DNA of 5,229 nt from Methanobrevibacter sp. GTDB lineage: Archaea > Methanobacteriota > Methanobacteria > Methanobacteriales > Methanobacteriaceae. The notes under the pieces were generated by a model that was not told the DNA's origin, ran no database searches, and saw nothing but the letters and a program-made list of their open reading frames with translations. The DNA is taken from positions 7,755-12,983 of the forward strand of contig JAUNXD010000024.1 in assembly GCA_030539985.1 (NCBI GenBank), read 5' to 3'. Of the stretch, positions 1 to 4,851 are shown one piece after another; position 1 is the first letter of the stretch, and the number at the start of each line of letters is the position of its first letter. Made by a program: the position numbers and the translations under genes.

Positions 1-75
1 AAGAAATTCCTTCCATTTAAAGCCAAAATTTGCATTGTAATGATTTTCAACAATATTGTCAAACCAATTATCCAT
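1..75 (-). CDS. N-terminal fragment of an unrecognised protein (runs off the window)
   Basis: An open frame of 25 codons begins with ATG at 75 and leaves the window at base 1 without a stop. The visible residues begin MDNWFDNIVENHYNANFG and continue with an aromatic- and lysine-rich stretch; no domain is recognisable from so little. The start follows a terminator-like stem-loop by about 25 bases. No good ribosome binding site lies at the usual distance: the nearest purine run, GAAGGG, is about 13 bases upstream. A T-rich/TATA-like stretch (99-107) lies about 28 bases before the ATG, so a leaderless mRNA is possible. It could be a chance open frame, but the clean opening after a terminator favours a real gene. 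Confidence 0.5.
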   Translation of the reverse strand, partial: MDNWFDNIVENHYNANFGFKWKEFL

Positions 76-100
76 AATAATACTATTTGCCCTTCAAGTT

Positions 101-124
101 AAAAAATGTGCCAGTTACAGGCAC
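101..124 (-). terminator. Stem-loop followed by T6 (intrinsic-type terminator)
   Basis: On the minus strand GTGCC (124-120) pairs with GGCAC (112-108) around a 7-base loop (119-113). A T6 run (106-101) follows after one intervening base pair step. This is the form of an intrinsic terminator, and the T-run alone also suits archaeal termination. The stop codon of the 30-codon ORF (117-115) sits in the loop. The five-pair stem is short, so the T-run is the stronger evidence. Confidence 0.55.
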
Positions 125-207
125 TCCATGATATGGTCCATATTGGCATGCAATGCGTCCAGTTCTCTCACTGTCCAGATTAATTGAAAATGACAGTGCT
201 TATCCAT
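115..207 (-). CDS. Possible 30-residue peptide, His/Cys-containing
   Basis: A frame of 30 codons runs from ATG at 207 to TAA at 117-115. The product starts MDKHCHFQLIWTVRELDALH and ends in MECL. It has two cysteines (5 and 29) and four histidines (4, 6, 20 and 25), and the middle could form an amphipathic helix. A weak purine-rich site (GGAAG) lies 4 bases before the ATG. Only 18 bases separate the start from the T-tract of the preceding terminator, so it would need read-through, an internal promoter, or a leaderless start from the AT-rich stretch near 226-234. Its stop lies in the loop of a terminator-like hairpin, exactly as for the zinc-ribbon gene upstream. It could instead be the remains of a longer gene, or a structured RNA with a chance frame. 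Confidence 0.35.
   Translation of the reverse strand: MDKHCHFQLIWTVRELDALHANMDHIMECL
131..143. repeat. Palindrome ATATGG-T-CCATAT
   Basis: Six bases on each side are perfectly self-complementary around a single central base. An overlapping CCAT/ATGG pair (126-136) shares its left half. It lies between two longer inverted repeats. It could be an operator-like dyad, part of a structured RNA, or chance within the 30-codon ORF. Confidence 0.4.
169..198. repeat. Inverted repeat CACTGTC ... GACAGTG
   Basis: A perfect 7-base inverted repeat (169-175 and 192-198) flanks a 16-base AT-rich loop. On the minus strand it starts 7 bases downstream of the ATG of the possible 30-residue peptide, so it would fold over the beginning of that message. 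It could affect translation or form part of a small RNA. No function is shown by the sequence. Confidence 0.45.
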
Positions 208-225
208 GATTCTTCCAATTCAAAG

Positions 226-260
226 AAAAAAATATTGGAGAAACTAGCAGTTTTCTCCAA
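226..260 (-). terminator. Strong stem-loop plus T7 (intrinsic-type terminator)
   Basis: On the minus strand TTGGAGAAA (260-252) pairs perfectly with TTTCTCCAA (243-235) around an 8-base loop (251-244). A T7 run follows at 232-226. One bulged A would allow two more pairs inside the loop. The hairpin overlaps the last codons of the second zinc-ribbon gene, whose TAG stop (246-244) is in the loop. This is the clearest terminator in the window and marks the end of the zinc-ribbon transcript. Confidence 0.75.
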
Positions 261-354
261 CCCATCCGTAGTTGACGTCAGGAGAGCATCCGCATTCAGG
301 ACATTCTTCCCATTCCTCGTCAAAAACGGCTCCGCAGTTAGGACATTCCCACAT
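244..354 (-). CDS. Tiny zinc-ribbon protein (36 residues)
   Basis: The product reads MWECPNCGAVFDEEWEECPE and continues CGCSPDV..., ending in GWVGENC. It carries two zinc knuckles, CPNC (4-7) and CPEC (18-21), separated by ten residues, with further cysteines at 23 and 36. That is a complete rubredoxin/zinc-ribbon-type four-cysteine site with little else around it. The protein is acidic and probably cytosolic; a protein-protein or nucleic-acid contact role is usual for such ribbons, but the partner is unknown. Two ATGs stand in tandem (357 and 354). The second is preferred because it lies 7 bases after GGAGG; the first would give one more Met and a 4-base gap. The gene follows the other zinc-ribbon gene by 14 bases and ends inside a terminator hairpin. 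TAG is the stop codon. Confidence 0.8.
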   Translation of the reverse strand: MWECPNCGAVFDEEWEECPECGCSPDVNYGWVGENC

Positions 355-357
355 CAT

Positions 358-366
358 ATCACCTCC
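358..366 (-). promoter_or_regulatory. Full-length ribosome binding site GGAGGTGAT
   Basis: The nine bases match the complete anti-Shine-Dalgarno complement (16S 3' end AUCACCUCC). The site lies between the stop of the first zinc-ribbon gene and the tandem ATG pair of the second. Its spacing supports the second ATG (354) as the start. A perfect site in front of a 36-codon ORF is strong evidence that the ORF is translated. Confidence 0.8.
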
Positions 367-368
367 CA

Positions 369-476
369 CTATTCATATTCCCAATCACCGAAATCGAAAT
401 CCGGGTCAAAGCCGCAGTTTTCACAGTAGGGTTCCATATCGGCCAGTATCGAACCGCAGTTCGGACATATCTTCAT
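369..476 (-). CDS. Tiny zinc-ribbon protein (35 residues)
   Basis: The product begins MKICPNCGSILADMEPYCEN, then CGFDPDFDF, and ends DWEYE. It has CPNC (4-7) and CENC (18-21) knuckles ten residues apart, the same spacing as its downstream neighbour, followed by an acidic, aromatic tail. The first half resembles the zinc_ribbon_2/DUF7577-type segments common in archaeal hypothetical proteins; here the ribbon is the whole protein. GGGAGGTT (491-484) lies 7 bases before the ATG. The gene starts 42 bases after the large 866-residue gene ends and precedes a second zinc-ribbon gene, so the three may share transcription. Stop is TAG. The two ribbons look like diverged duplicates: equal knuckle spacing, different tails. 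Confidence 0.8.
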   Translation of the reverse strand: MKICPNCGSILADMEPYCENCGFDPDFDFGDWEYE

Positions 477-483
477 TTTTTTT

Positions 484-491
484 AACCTCCC
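484..491 (-). promoter_or_regulatory. Ribosome binding site GGGAGGTT
   Basis: The purine-rich site lies 7 bases upstream of the ATG at 476, with only A residues between. It fixes the start of the first zinc-ribbon gene. Confidence 0.75.
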
Positions 492-503
492 TATAACTTA
501 ACA

Positions 504-514
504 CATATAAATAT
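504..514 (-). promoter_or_regulatory. TATA-like box ATATTTATATG before the zinc-ribbon pair
   Basis: On the minus strand an archaeal TATA-like sequence lies in the 42-base gap after the large gene. A start site about 25-27 bases downstream would fall near 482-485, inside the ribosome binding site (491-484). So either the real start is a little earlier, or the box is not used and the pair is read through from the large gene. Both remain open. Confidence 0.35.
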
Positions 515-518
515 CCAA

Positions 519-3119
519 TCACTTTTTGTTTAGAATCTGCTTTTTAAGCTCGTCAATGTCATCATTTCCCTGAACCCCTCCAAGGGAAGATCTCTGGTCA
601 GCACGGCTGAATCTCTTGTTCAGGCTGATTTTTTTAACCTTTTCCTCATCATCATCATCCTTTTTCTCGTCAAGGTTGATGACACCCTCATGTATTATGC
701 CATGTTTCAACCAGATTTCAGCATCCTTTTTCGTGAACTTGTCCCTATTGGATCTTATCAAAACATCCAGGCTGGCGTTTTCATTGTCAAGCTTTTCCTG
801 AAGCGGCACCACACTCGGTCGAACATATCCCTTATGGAATACCTCGTAGAATTCCTGGTAATCCTCATTGCCGTCACGGCCGGCGAAGTACCATTCGTAA
901 ATCTCCTCAACAGTGCAGCCGATCTTGCTTGCGGCCACATTGGATGTTTTATTATTGCTGATTGTCTCAAGAACAATGTTGAATTTCTTCAATCTCAATA
1001 CCTTGTCAAGGTCATCCTTTGACTCATCATACTCTTCGGGTGTGAGATATGATTCCTTCATGGCAATCTGGTGGGTTTTTCCCTTTTCGATGTGGTGGAC
1101 ATAGTGGCCTTCCTTATACCCCAATGCTTCTTCATAGAATTCGCTGAATCGCACGTCACCGGATTTTCCAAGCTGATAATATTTTTCAAATTCCTCTTCG
1201 GTGAGGTTTGATGTCTGCAGTGCCCTGCGTATCGGTTTTGTCTCGCATGATGAGAGGAATTCATCCAGTTTGCCCGGAAGTATCACTTCCTCGTAATAAT
1301 CGGATAACGGCTTATAGATTTCCGAACCCCTCTGGCCCAATTTGACATATGACTTTATTGCGTTGACGCTAACACCGGCGGTTTCGGCGATGTCTGATAT
1401 CGGCATCCTTTTCTTGAATCCCTTTACGATGAGTTCAACGGTAACCCTTAAATCCTCATCCTTGAAATCCGAATAGGCGGATCTCTTGAGCCATCTCTCA
1501 AGGTATTTCTCCTTTATGCCGACCTTACTGATTGCCTTCTCTTTTGTCTTTCCCAGTCTTCTTTGCGCAAGATACTTGTCCATCAGTATTCTTGTTGATT
1601 TTGTGTAAAACTCGGAGCTCACATCAGCAGTGTCATAGTACTCATAAAAGTCGTCTATGGTGAAAAGCGCCTTCCTGCATGCAATAGGCAAATCGAAGTT
1701 AAAGAGATATTTGAGAAACTCACGTTTCCTGGATTCTATTTCCCTGTTTCTAAGTTCTGATATCTCCTCTCCCTTGAGGTCTGCAACCTTGAATATGTCA
1801 TCGTATTCCTTTGCTGTGACTCCGGCGTACTCGATGATTTCATCCCGAGTCATGTGGCTGTTTATGCCCTCTTTTATCAGGTTGAGCTTTATCTTTCTGA
1901 GGTTTGTCTGGAAATACTTGTCGAATCCGCACCAGAATTCATATACATTATCCGAAACATTCAAAGTCTTCCTTATTTCAGCTTCCAATATACCTTCACT
2001 TTTTAACTTAAGATAATCTTTAATGAGTAACTGATTAAATACAACGAAGGCCTCATTAACTGTGCCTCTCCGGTAATTTCCTAACTGAATATTGTACCAT
2101 CTTTCAAGTTCCTTGTCCGTGATGTTAGTGTAGTCTATGCTTTTCCAGATGTCTCCTGTGGCAAGCAGGTCCTTCTCGAATTTCTTTCTGATTTCACGCT
2201 TGACAATCTTGTAGAACTGATAGAAAGGCTCCTGTTTGTTTCTTCCCAACCGGTACTCTTTTGACTTTCTTATGTCCTCCGGGGAAATCCTGTCCTCCCT
2301 GAAACGTGTTATTAACTCCCCTACGGCGATGTAGCTGTCGATTTTTCTCAGGTAATCGTCCAGGTACATGTTGTTGAAGGTGATGAACCTGCCTGCAACC
2401 TTAAGCATGTTCTCCTTTGTCAGAGAGTGTATGAACTGGTTGACGTAACCCTCGGGCATGCCGTACTCGATAAGGTCCTCCTTGGTGAACCTTGCATCCT
2501 TGCTGAAGGCGTTTCTGATGGAGATGAAATTATTGGCATTGTCAAGAGCGGTCGAACACTCATGGCAGTAAATCGAATAGTTGAGGTGATTCGGCCTTCC
2601 GCAGACAATGCAGTAGTCAAACTTCACGTCAACGATATCGTTGAAATCCTTGAGCTTAACCATCTCAACCTCATCAGTGGAGAAATCCAGATTCAACGGC
2701 CTGAAATCCGGAACACCCTTGTACTCATCATAATCATCATTATAGTCCCTGTAGTACTTTCTTGCAATGTAGAAGAGCTTCTCATGAAGCTGCACAGCAT
2801 CCTCGAACTCATGCTTCTCGATGTCCTCGAACTCATCATGAATCTTGTTTCTGTAATTGTATGCGCTCTTTATTCTTTCTCTGTATGCGTTCGACATCTT
2901 CAAATCAGACCTGAACACCGCATCGACCTGATCAGTGAAGGATTTTCTGGAATTGTATTTCAACCCTGCCATATTGAGCAGTTTTTTAAGTATATGCTCC
3001 AGAAACGTAGTGGCATCCGCCTTCACGCCCGAAGGGGAAGAATTAACCTGCCTTTCAATACGGTTACCCAATTTCCATAACGTAACGTCAAAATCCTTTA
3101 GAAAATCAAAATTAGACAC
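519..3119 (-). CDS. 866-residue DUF4145-like / zinc-knuckle / multi-HTH protein, function unknown
   Basis: I do not recognise a named family. Residues 1-125 are helical and resemble DUF4145/HEPN-like N-terminal domains, with RNKIHDEF at 90-97. Residues 170-188 form a zinc knuckle: Cys170, Cys173, Cys185, Cys188. From about 265 to 765 there are eight or nine degenerate helical modules. The clearest have a helix-turn-helix core (IAETAGVSVNAIKSYVKLG at 576-595) followed by G-x-x-G and an aromatic end (GKSGDVRFSEFYEEA at 651-665; AGRDGNEDYQEFYEV at 746-760). This pattern recalls HTH segments of phage terminase small subunits. A further helix (797-812), an acidic DDDDEE stretch (821-826) and a basic tail end the protein. 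There is no signal peptide or membrane segment, so it is probably cytosolic and nucleic-acid binding (inference). The start is GTG: an in-frame TGA lies two codons upstream and GAGGTG precedes it by six bases. Its GC is higher than in the genes at the right. It is divergent from the DUF1232 gene and lies upstream of two zinc-ribbon genes. Confidence 0.85.
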   Translation of the reverse strand: MSNFDFLKDFDVTLWKLGNRIERQVNSSPSGVKADATTFLEHILKKLLNMAGLKYNSRKSFTDQVDAVFRSDLKMSNAYRERIKSAYNYRNKIHDEFEDIEKHEFEDAVQLHEKLFYIARKYYRDYNDDYDEYKGVPDFRPLNLDFSTDEVEMVKLKDFNDIVDVKFDYCIVCGRPNHLNYSIYCHECSTALDNANNFISIRNAFSKDARFTKEDLIEYGMPEGYVNQFIHSLTKENMLKVAGRFITFNNMYLDDYLRKIDSYIAVGELITRFREDRISPEDIRKSKEYRLGRNKQEPFYQFYKIVKREIRKKFEKDLLATGDIWKSIDYTNITDKELERWYNIQLGNYRRGTVNEAFVVFNQLLIKDYLKLKSEGILEAEIRKTLNVSDNVYEFWCGFDKYFQTNLRKIKLNLIKEGINSHMTRDEIIEYAGVTAKEYDDIFKVADLKGEEISELRNREIESRKREFLKYLFNFDLPIACRKALFTIDDFYEYYDTADVSSEFYTKSTRILMDKYLAQRRLGKTKEKAISKVGIKEKYLERWLKRSAYSDFKDEDLRVTVELIVKGFKKRMPISDIAETAGVSVNAIKSYVKLGQRGSEIYKPLSDYYEEVILPGKLDEFLSSCETKPIRRALQTSNLTEEEFEKYYQLGKSGDVRFSEFYEEALGYKEGHYVHHIEKGKTHQIAMKESYLTPEEYDESKDDLDKVLRLKKFNIVLETISNNKTSNVAASKIGCTVEEIYEWYFAGRDGNEDYQEFYEVFHKGYVRPSVVPLQEKLDNENASLDVLIRSNRDKFTKKDAEIWLKHGIIHEGVINLDEKKDDDDEEKVKKISLNKRFSRADQRSSLGGVQGNDDIDELKKQILNKK

Positions 3120-3125
3120 TCTTCA

Positions 3126-3131
3126 CACCTC
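3126..3131 (-). promoter_or_regulatory. Ribosome binding site GAGGTG for the GTG start
   Basis: GAGGTG lies six bases before GTG at 3119. With the in-frame TGA at 3125-3123 and no in-frame ATG until residue 50, it makes GTG the only sensible start of the large protein. Confidence 0.8.
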
Positions 3132-3142
3132 TGTATTAATAT

Positions 3143-3166
3143 TGTGTATAAATAATATTTAAATAT
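3143..3166. promoter_or_regulatory. Divergent promoter region with TATA-like boxes
   Basis: The 81 bases between the two divergent starts contain an almost pure A/T core. On the plus strand TATAAATAAT (3147-3156) would place transcription start near 3175-3180, just before the DUF1232 ribosome binding site. On the minus strand the overlapping ATATTTAAATATT (3166-3154) would place a start near 3133-3137, just ahead of GAGGTG. One shared core may therefore serve both genes, which would compete for TBP/TFB. No operator dyad beyond the A/T symmetry is evident. Confidence 0.55.
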
Positions 3167-3190
3167 GATTGGAATTAAAAGTATAATCAA

Positions 3191-3195
3191 GGTGA
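3191..3195 (+). promoter_or_regulatory. Ribosome binding site GGTGA that decides the start
   Basis: GGTGA complements UCACC of the 16S tail and lies five bases before ATG 3201 (two before ATG 3198). The longer ATG at 3165 has no such site, overlaps the A/T promoter core and probably lies upstream of the transcript start. Initiation at 3201 is therefore preferred. Confidence 0.65.
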
Positions 3196-3200
3196 AAATG

Positions 3201-3614
3201 ATGGAAGCGACATTCAAGGATTTCTATGATACATTAGTCGAGAATTTAGAGACATATACCGGCGAATACGAGTCATTCATAGACTACGGACCGGTCCTCT
3301 TCAAGGTATTATGCGACCTGTTGAACCAGGACATTGACAGAAGCCTCAAACTGCCGATCTGCGGAGCAATCGCATATTACGTGACTCCGGAAGACGTTAT
3401 CCCGGAGCAGATTTATGGCCCTTACGGCTACATCGACGACATTTACCTATCCAGCTATGTCCTGAAGATGGTTGCTTCACACCACGGATACGAATTCATT
3501 GAACGCATCAGTTCCCCTGACATTGAGGAGATCATACTGGAATGCGAATCCAAATCCCTTGAAATACTTAAAGATGATGAAATTAAAATGATCCTTGATT
3601 ATATTGGATTATAA
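3201..3614 (+). CDS. DUF1232 (YkvA-like) protein, 137 residues
   Basis: The core of the DUF1232/YkvA family is visible at about 53-91: AIAYYVTPEDVIPEQ, then GYIDD and a hydrophobic helix. This corresponds to the family pattern of a hydrophobic helix, a P-x-D-x-I-P turn and a G-x-x-D-D helix. The family's biochemical role is not established; many members are thought to associate with membranes. Here the helices hold several charged and aromatic residues, so a true membrane span is doubtful. The N-terminal 50 residues and the acidic C-terminal 45 (SPDIEEIILECESKSLEI at 105-122) are helical and specific to this protein. The start at 3201 is chosen on ribosome-site spacing; an in-frame ATG at 3165 would add 12 residues. 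It is divergent from the large multi-HTH gene and abuts the next gene tail to tail. Its GC is similar to that of the large gene. Confidence 0.8.
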   Translation: MEATFKDFYDTLVENLETYTGEYESFIDYGPVLFKVLCDLLNQDIDRSLKLPICGAIAYYVTPEDVIPEQIYGPYGYIDDIYLSSYVLKMVASHHGYEFIERISSPDIEEIILECESKSLEILKDDEIKMILDYIGL

Positions 3615-4307
3615 TTACCTGAAACGTGCCAATTCACGAGTATCAGATTTTTTATCCAATCCCAATTCCTTATCTAATTTTTTCATCTTTTCACGATTCT
3701 TTTTCTCTTTTTCTGATTGTTCTTTAAATTTCTCTCGATTTTTTTCGAGCTGTTCTTCAGAAACAACAGTTCTGGAATAACCAACTTCAGTAAAATGCAT
3801 GTACTCTCCACCGGTCTCAAAAAGATACGGTAATGTGCCGAATGATGAATAATTACTATATGATTTTCTAACCTTTGGAGGATTTTCCAAAAGATTATCT
3901 TCAACTGTATTCCTAATGCTTTCGAAAAAACCATCATTAGAATTCAACAATTCATGATATCCGATGCTTTTTGCCAGCATTAAATTGGAGTTTGTCACGG
4001 TATCAATTTTAAATTCGATTCCATCAGCAACAACATCAACTTTTTTTAATTTGTGCTTTGATAAAAAAGCCTGTCTTGACAATACTGGAGCATTATTTGA
4101 ACTGGTCTCCAAAATAACCTTTTTAACAATTCCATCAAGTGAATTAAAATCAGCAAAAAGCATATCAGTATAATTTAATGTAATTCCTATCTTTATTACC
4201 TTTTCATTAACGTAAATAATCTTAAACTCATAATCCTCGCCACATAATGTTACGCCAACAGGCAGATTACGTAAGACTTCTCGATTTTTGTATATTTTAT
4301 TTCTCAT
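3615..4307 (-). CDS. Unrecognised 230-residue protein with a coiled-coil tail
   Basis: No family is recognised. Residues 1-110 look like a mixed beta/alpha domain with alternating hydrophobic strands (VGVTLCG, FKIIYVNEKVIKIGITL, VDVVADGIEFKIDTV). Residues 111-180 hold conserved-looking aromatic and glycine residues (GTLPYLFETGGEYMHF at 157-172). From about 182 to 222 the chain is a highly charged Lys/Glu helix, probably a coiled coil. There is no signal peptide or membrane helix. GGTG (4316-4313) lies five bases before the ATG. The gene follows its upstream neighbour by 36 bases, so co-transcription is likely. Its TAA (3617-3615) directly touches the TAA of the convergent DUF1232 gene. The gene is AT-rich, about 32% GC in one counted line, unlike the genes to its left. 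Confidence 0.75.
   Translation of the reverse strand: MRNKIYKNREVLRNLPVGVTLCGEDYEFKIIYVNEKVIKIGITLNYTDMLFADFNSLDGIVKKVILETSSNNAPVLSRQAFLSKHKLKKVDVVADGIEFKIDTVTNSNLMLAKSIGYHELLNSNDGFFESIRNTVEDNLLENPPKVRKSYSNYSSFGTLPYLFETGGEYMHFTEVGYSRTVVSEEQLEKNREKFKEQSEKEKKNREKMKKLDKELGLDKKSDTRELARFR
3648..3745 (+). terminator. T-rich tract that could end the DUF1232 transcript
   Basis: The DUF1232 gene has no non-coding space downstream. The plus strand just past its stop carries T6 (3648-3653), T6 (3678-3683), several T5 runs and T7 (3739-3745). The T7 run is flanked by a CTCGA/TCGAG stem (3734-3738 and 3745-3749). Oligo-T tracts are the main signal for archaeal RNA polymerase termination. Here they are the complement of Lys codons in the convergent gene's coiled-coil tail. 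Function as a terminator is inferred. Confidence 0.4.
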
Positions 4308-4312
4308 AATAA

Positions 4313-4316
4313 CACC
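4313..4316 (-). promoter_or_regulatory. Short ribosome binding site GGTG
   Basis: GGTG lies five bases before ATG 4307 and supports that start for the 230-residue protein. AT-rich sequence at 4317-4350 could hold a weak promoter, but no box at a convincing distance stands out. Confidence 0.5.
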
Positions 4317-4343
4317 AAATTAAATAAATCCTCTTAATCTTTA

Positions 4344-4850
4344 TTAATAGAATTTTACTCCAGATAAATTTTCATCCGGACCTTCCGGATAGTCATAGCA
4401 GTCAAGATAATCACAAAGCCCATCATCATGCGGCATGTAGTCCAGATCCATGCAGCTGCAGGTCGGCTTTTCGAATTGGCTTGATTTTAGATACTGCAAA
4501 TGATAAAACATTTCCTCTTCATAGCGATAATATTCACTGTCATCATAATCGTTTTCAAATAATTCATCTTCCATTGCCTTGATTTGAAAATCATAAACGT
4601 CCACTTCCCTAAAGGAAAAATAATTCTGCTCATACTTTTCCTGCTCTTTAATGAGTTTTTCATCACGCAATTCAATTAGATGATCTTCATATTCAAAAGG
4701 ATTGAGTGAAATATTTTCGATTTCACGAATATATTGTGAGATTGTATACTCCAATTCATCATTTTGAGGTTCCAATGAAAAAAATGCGTCTTCATAGTCC
4801 TGTCTTTCCACAATCAATCTTTCAATACGTAACATTTCAATATCTCTCAT
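4344..4850 (-). CDS. Acidic 168-residue protein with a C-terminal Cys/His cluster
   Basis: No family is recognised. The protein is rich in Glu, Asp and Tyr and probably largely helical at 1-125, with charged heptad-like stretches (LRDEKLIKEQEKYEQNYF at 61-78). At the end it has Cys131, Cys133, His141, Cys146 and Cys151 within 21 residues, a possible small metal site. A longer ATG at 4940 exists in the same frame, but it would overlap the upstream gene by 89 bases. ATG 4850 is preferred because GAGGTGA stands five bases before it and it begins one base after the upstream stop. The gene is thus translationally coupled to the TPR-like gene and followed by the 230-residue gene after 36 bases. It is AT-rich (about 28% GC in one counted line). 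Confidence 0.75.
   Translation of the reverse strand: MRDIEMLRIERLIVERQDYEDAFFSLEPQNDELEYTISQYIREIENISLNPFEYEDHLIELRDEKLIKEQEKYEQNYFSFREVDVYDFQIKAMEDELFENDYDDSEYYRYEEEMFYHLQYLKSSQFEKPTCSCMDLDYMPHDDGLCDYLDCYDYPEGPDENLSGVKFY
4374..4390. repeat. Hairpin ATCCGGA-CCT-TCCGGAT
   Basis: A perfect 7-base inverted repeat with a 3-base loop lies inside the last codons of the acidic protein, about 27 bases before its stop, at the YPEGPDE segment. No T-tract follows on the minus strand, so it is not an intrinsic terminator. It is the most GC-rich spot in this AT-rich block and could act as an RNA processing or stability element between two operon genes, or be chance. Confidence 0.4.
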
Positions 4851-4851
4851 A

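Noticed and set aside
184..429. Plus-strand open frame of 81 codons (and an overlapping one at 272-496)
   Set aside because: Both run antisense to the two zinc-ribbon genes, which have perfect cysteine spacing and strong ribosome binding sites; the plus-strand products show no domain and no ribosome site.
630..671. Trinucleotide-like repeat (CATCATCATCATC) as a possible microsatellite or tandem repeat
   Set aside because: It simply encodes the Asp/Glu run at about 821-826 of the large protein; it is too short to call a separate repeat.
1657..2016. Plus-strand open frame of 119 codons
   Set aside because: Shadow of the HTH-module region on the other strand; the Ser/Leu/Phe-rich product is typical of antisense frames.
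2427..3080. Plus-strand open frame of 217 codons opposite the large gene
   Set aside because: It lies entirely antisense to coding sequence with clear domains. Its run of isoleucines is just the complement of Asp/Tyr-rich codons, and it has no ribosome binding site.
3165..3200. Longer start of the DUF1232 gene at ATG 3165
   Set aside because: No ribosome binding site, overlap with the A/T promoter core, and probably upstream of the transcript start.
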